From the NCBI GenBank assembly GCA_021781315.1, contig JAJXXB010000215.1, forward strand, positions 1-6,718: a stretch of DNA of 6,718 nucleotides, written 5' to 3'. This document shows, in pieces, positions 6,261-6,718 of this stretch. The notes beneath the pieces were generated by a model. The model searched no databases. It was not told the origin of the DNA and saw only the letters and a program-made list of their open reading frames with translations. The DNA comes from Actinomycetes bacterium. Its GTDB lineage: Bacteria > Actinomycetota > Acidimicrobiia > Acidimicrobiales > RAAP-2. A program made the translations under genes and the position numbers. The first letter of the stretch is position 1; each line of letters opens with the position of its first letter.

Positions 6261-6718
6261 GTCACCTGCGTACCGAGCTGCGCCAGCGCGCCGAGGAGAT
6301 CGTCGCGCTGTATCCGTCGCGGCGCTCGGCCATGCTGCCCCTGTTGCACCTCGCCCAGGAGCAGGACGGCTACCTGACCGACGAGGCCATGGCCGAGGTC
6401 GCCGAACTGACGGGCACCACGCCGGCCGAAGTGCGCGGCACCGCCTCCTTCTACGACATGTTCCACCTGGAGCCGGTCGGGCGCTACGTGGTGGGGGTCT
6501 GCACCAACATCGCGTGCCTGCTGCGCGGCGGCGAGGAGCTGCTCGAGCACGCCAGTGCGGTCCTGGGATGCGCCGTCGGCGGCACCAGCGCTGACGGCCT
6601 CTTCACGCTCGAAGAGACCGAGTGTCTGGCCGACTGCAACATCGCGCCCGTCGTCCAGGTCAATCACCGCTACGTGCGCACCACGACCCCCGAGGCCTTC
6701 GACGGGCTCATCGAGGAC
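6257..6718 (+). CDS. nuoE: NADH-quinone oxidoreductase subunit E, 3'-truncated by window edge
   Basis: The 24-kDa-type subunit of the complex I NADH-oxidising module, which binds 2Fe-2S cluster N1a with a thioredoxin-like fold. The first 154 residues are visible with no stop before the window ends; family members are usually about 160-250 residues, so most of the protein is here. The N-terminal helical part includes LLHLAQEQDGYLTDEAMAEV (29-48) and FYDMFHLEPVGRY (65-77). The cluster ligands are Cys82 and Cys87 (V-C-T-N-I-A-C) and Cys123 and Cys127 (E-C-L-A-D-C), followed by NIAPVVQVN. The second pair reads CLADC where many homologues have CLGxC. The start is ATG 6257, overlapping the nuoD stop, with a GGGAG ribosome site at 6242-6246 inside nuoD. 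nuoF, nuoG and the membrane subunits would be expected to follow to the right. Confidence 0.95.
   Translation, partial: MSHLRTELRQRAEEIVALYPSRRSAMLPLLHLAQEQDGYLTDEAMAEVAELTGTTPAEVRGTASFYDMFHLEPVGRYVVGVCTNIACLLRGGEELLEHASAVLGCAVGGTSADGLFTLEETECLADCNIAPVVQVNHRYVRTTTPEAFDGLIED

Noticed and set aside
6095..6667. 190-codon open frame on the - strand across the end of nuoD and nuoE
   Set aside because: Antisense to two recognised complex I genes, with no domain in its translation.

Overview
The window is an ordinary chromosomal segment of a G+C-rich bacterium (about two thirds G+C by eye). It carries the first five genes of a respiratory complex I (nuo) operon on the + strand and a divergent block of three genes on the - strand. 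Strong G/C preference at third codon positions, frequent GTG starts (five of the eight visible starts), separate nuoC and nuoD genes, and a MenJ-type geranylgeranyl-reductase-family flavoprotein next to nuoA all suggest an actinobacterium. I lean to an Acidimicrobiia-like lineage, but that is inference from protein style, not a database result.

Layout. 1-471 (+) is the 3' part of a GNAT acetyltransferase gene that enters from the left edge. 468-1070 (-) is a second, RimJ/RimL-like GNAT. The two converge and share the palindrome CTAG within their stop codons. 1067-1915 (-) is an FTR1-family iron permease, joined to the RimL-like gene by a GTGA stop/start overlap. 1979-3301 (-) is the MenJ-like FAD-dependent reductase. 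An 81-base divergent gap (3302-3382) follows. Then come nuoA, nuoB, nuoC, nuoD and nuoE on the + strand; nuoE is cut by the right edge.

How the genes work together. NuoB, NuoC and NuoD form the hydrophilic module that passes electrons through cluster N2 to quinone. NuoE carries a 2Fe-2S cluster of the NADH-oxidising module. NuoA is a membrane subunit at the junction of the two arms. The nuo genes abut or overlap by 4 bases, which fits one translationally coupled polycistronic message. The MenJ-like enzyme probably hydrogenates an isoprenoid chain, in actinobacteria typically that of menaquinone, the electron acceptor of complex I. The FTR1 permease could supply iron, but that link is only positional.

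I found no mobile element, CRISPR array, RNA gene or unrecognised multi-gene system. The points worth a second look are small: a candidate leaderless promoter for the MenJ-like gene, a weak iron-box-like half site upstream of the FTR1 gene, the shared convergent stop codons, an iron permease with no EfeO/EfeB partner in view, and a NuoD N-terminal extension. There is no gene-free stretch longer than 300 bases.
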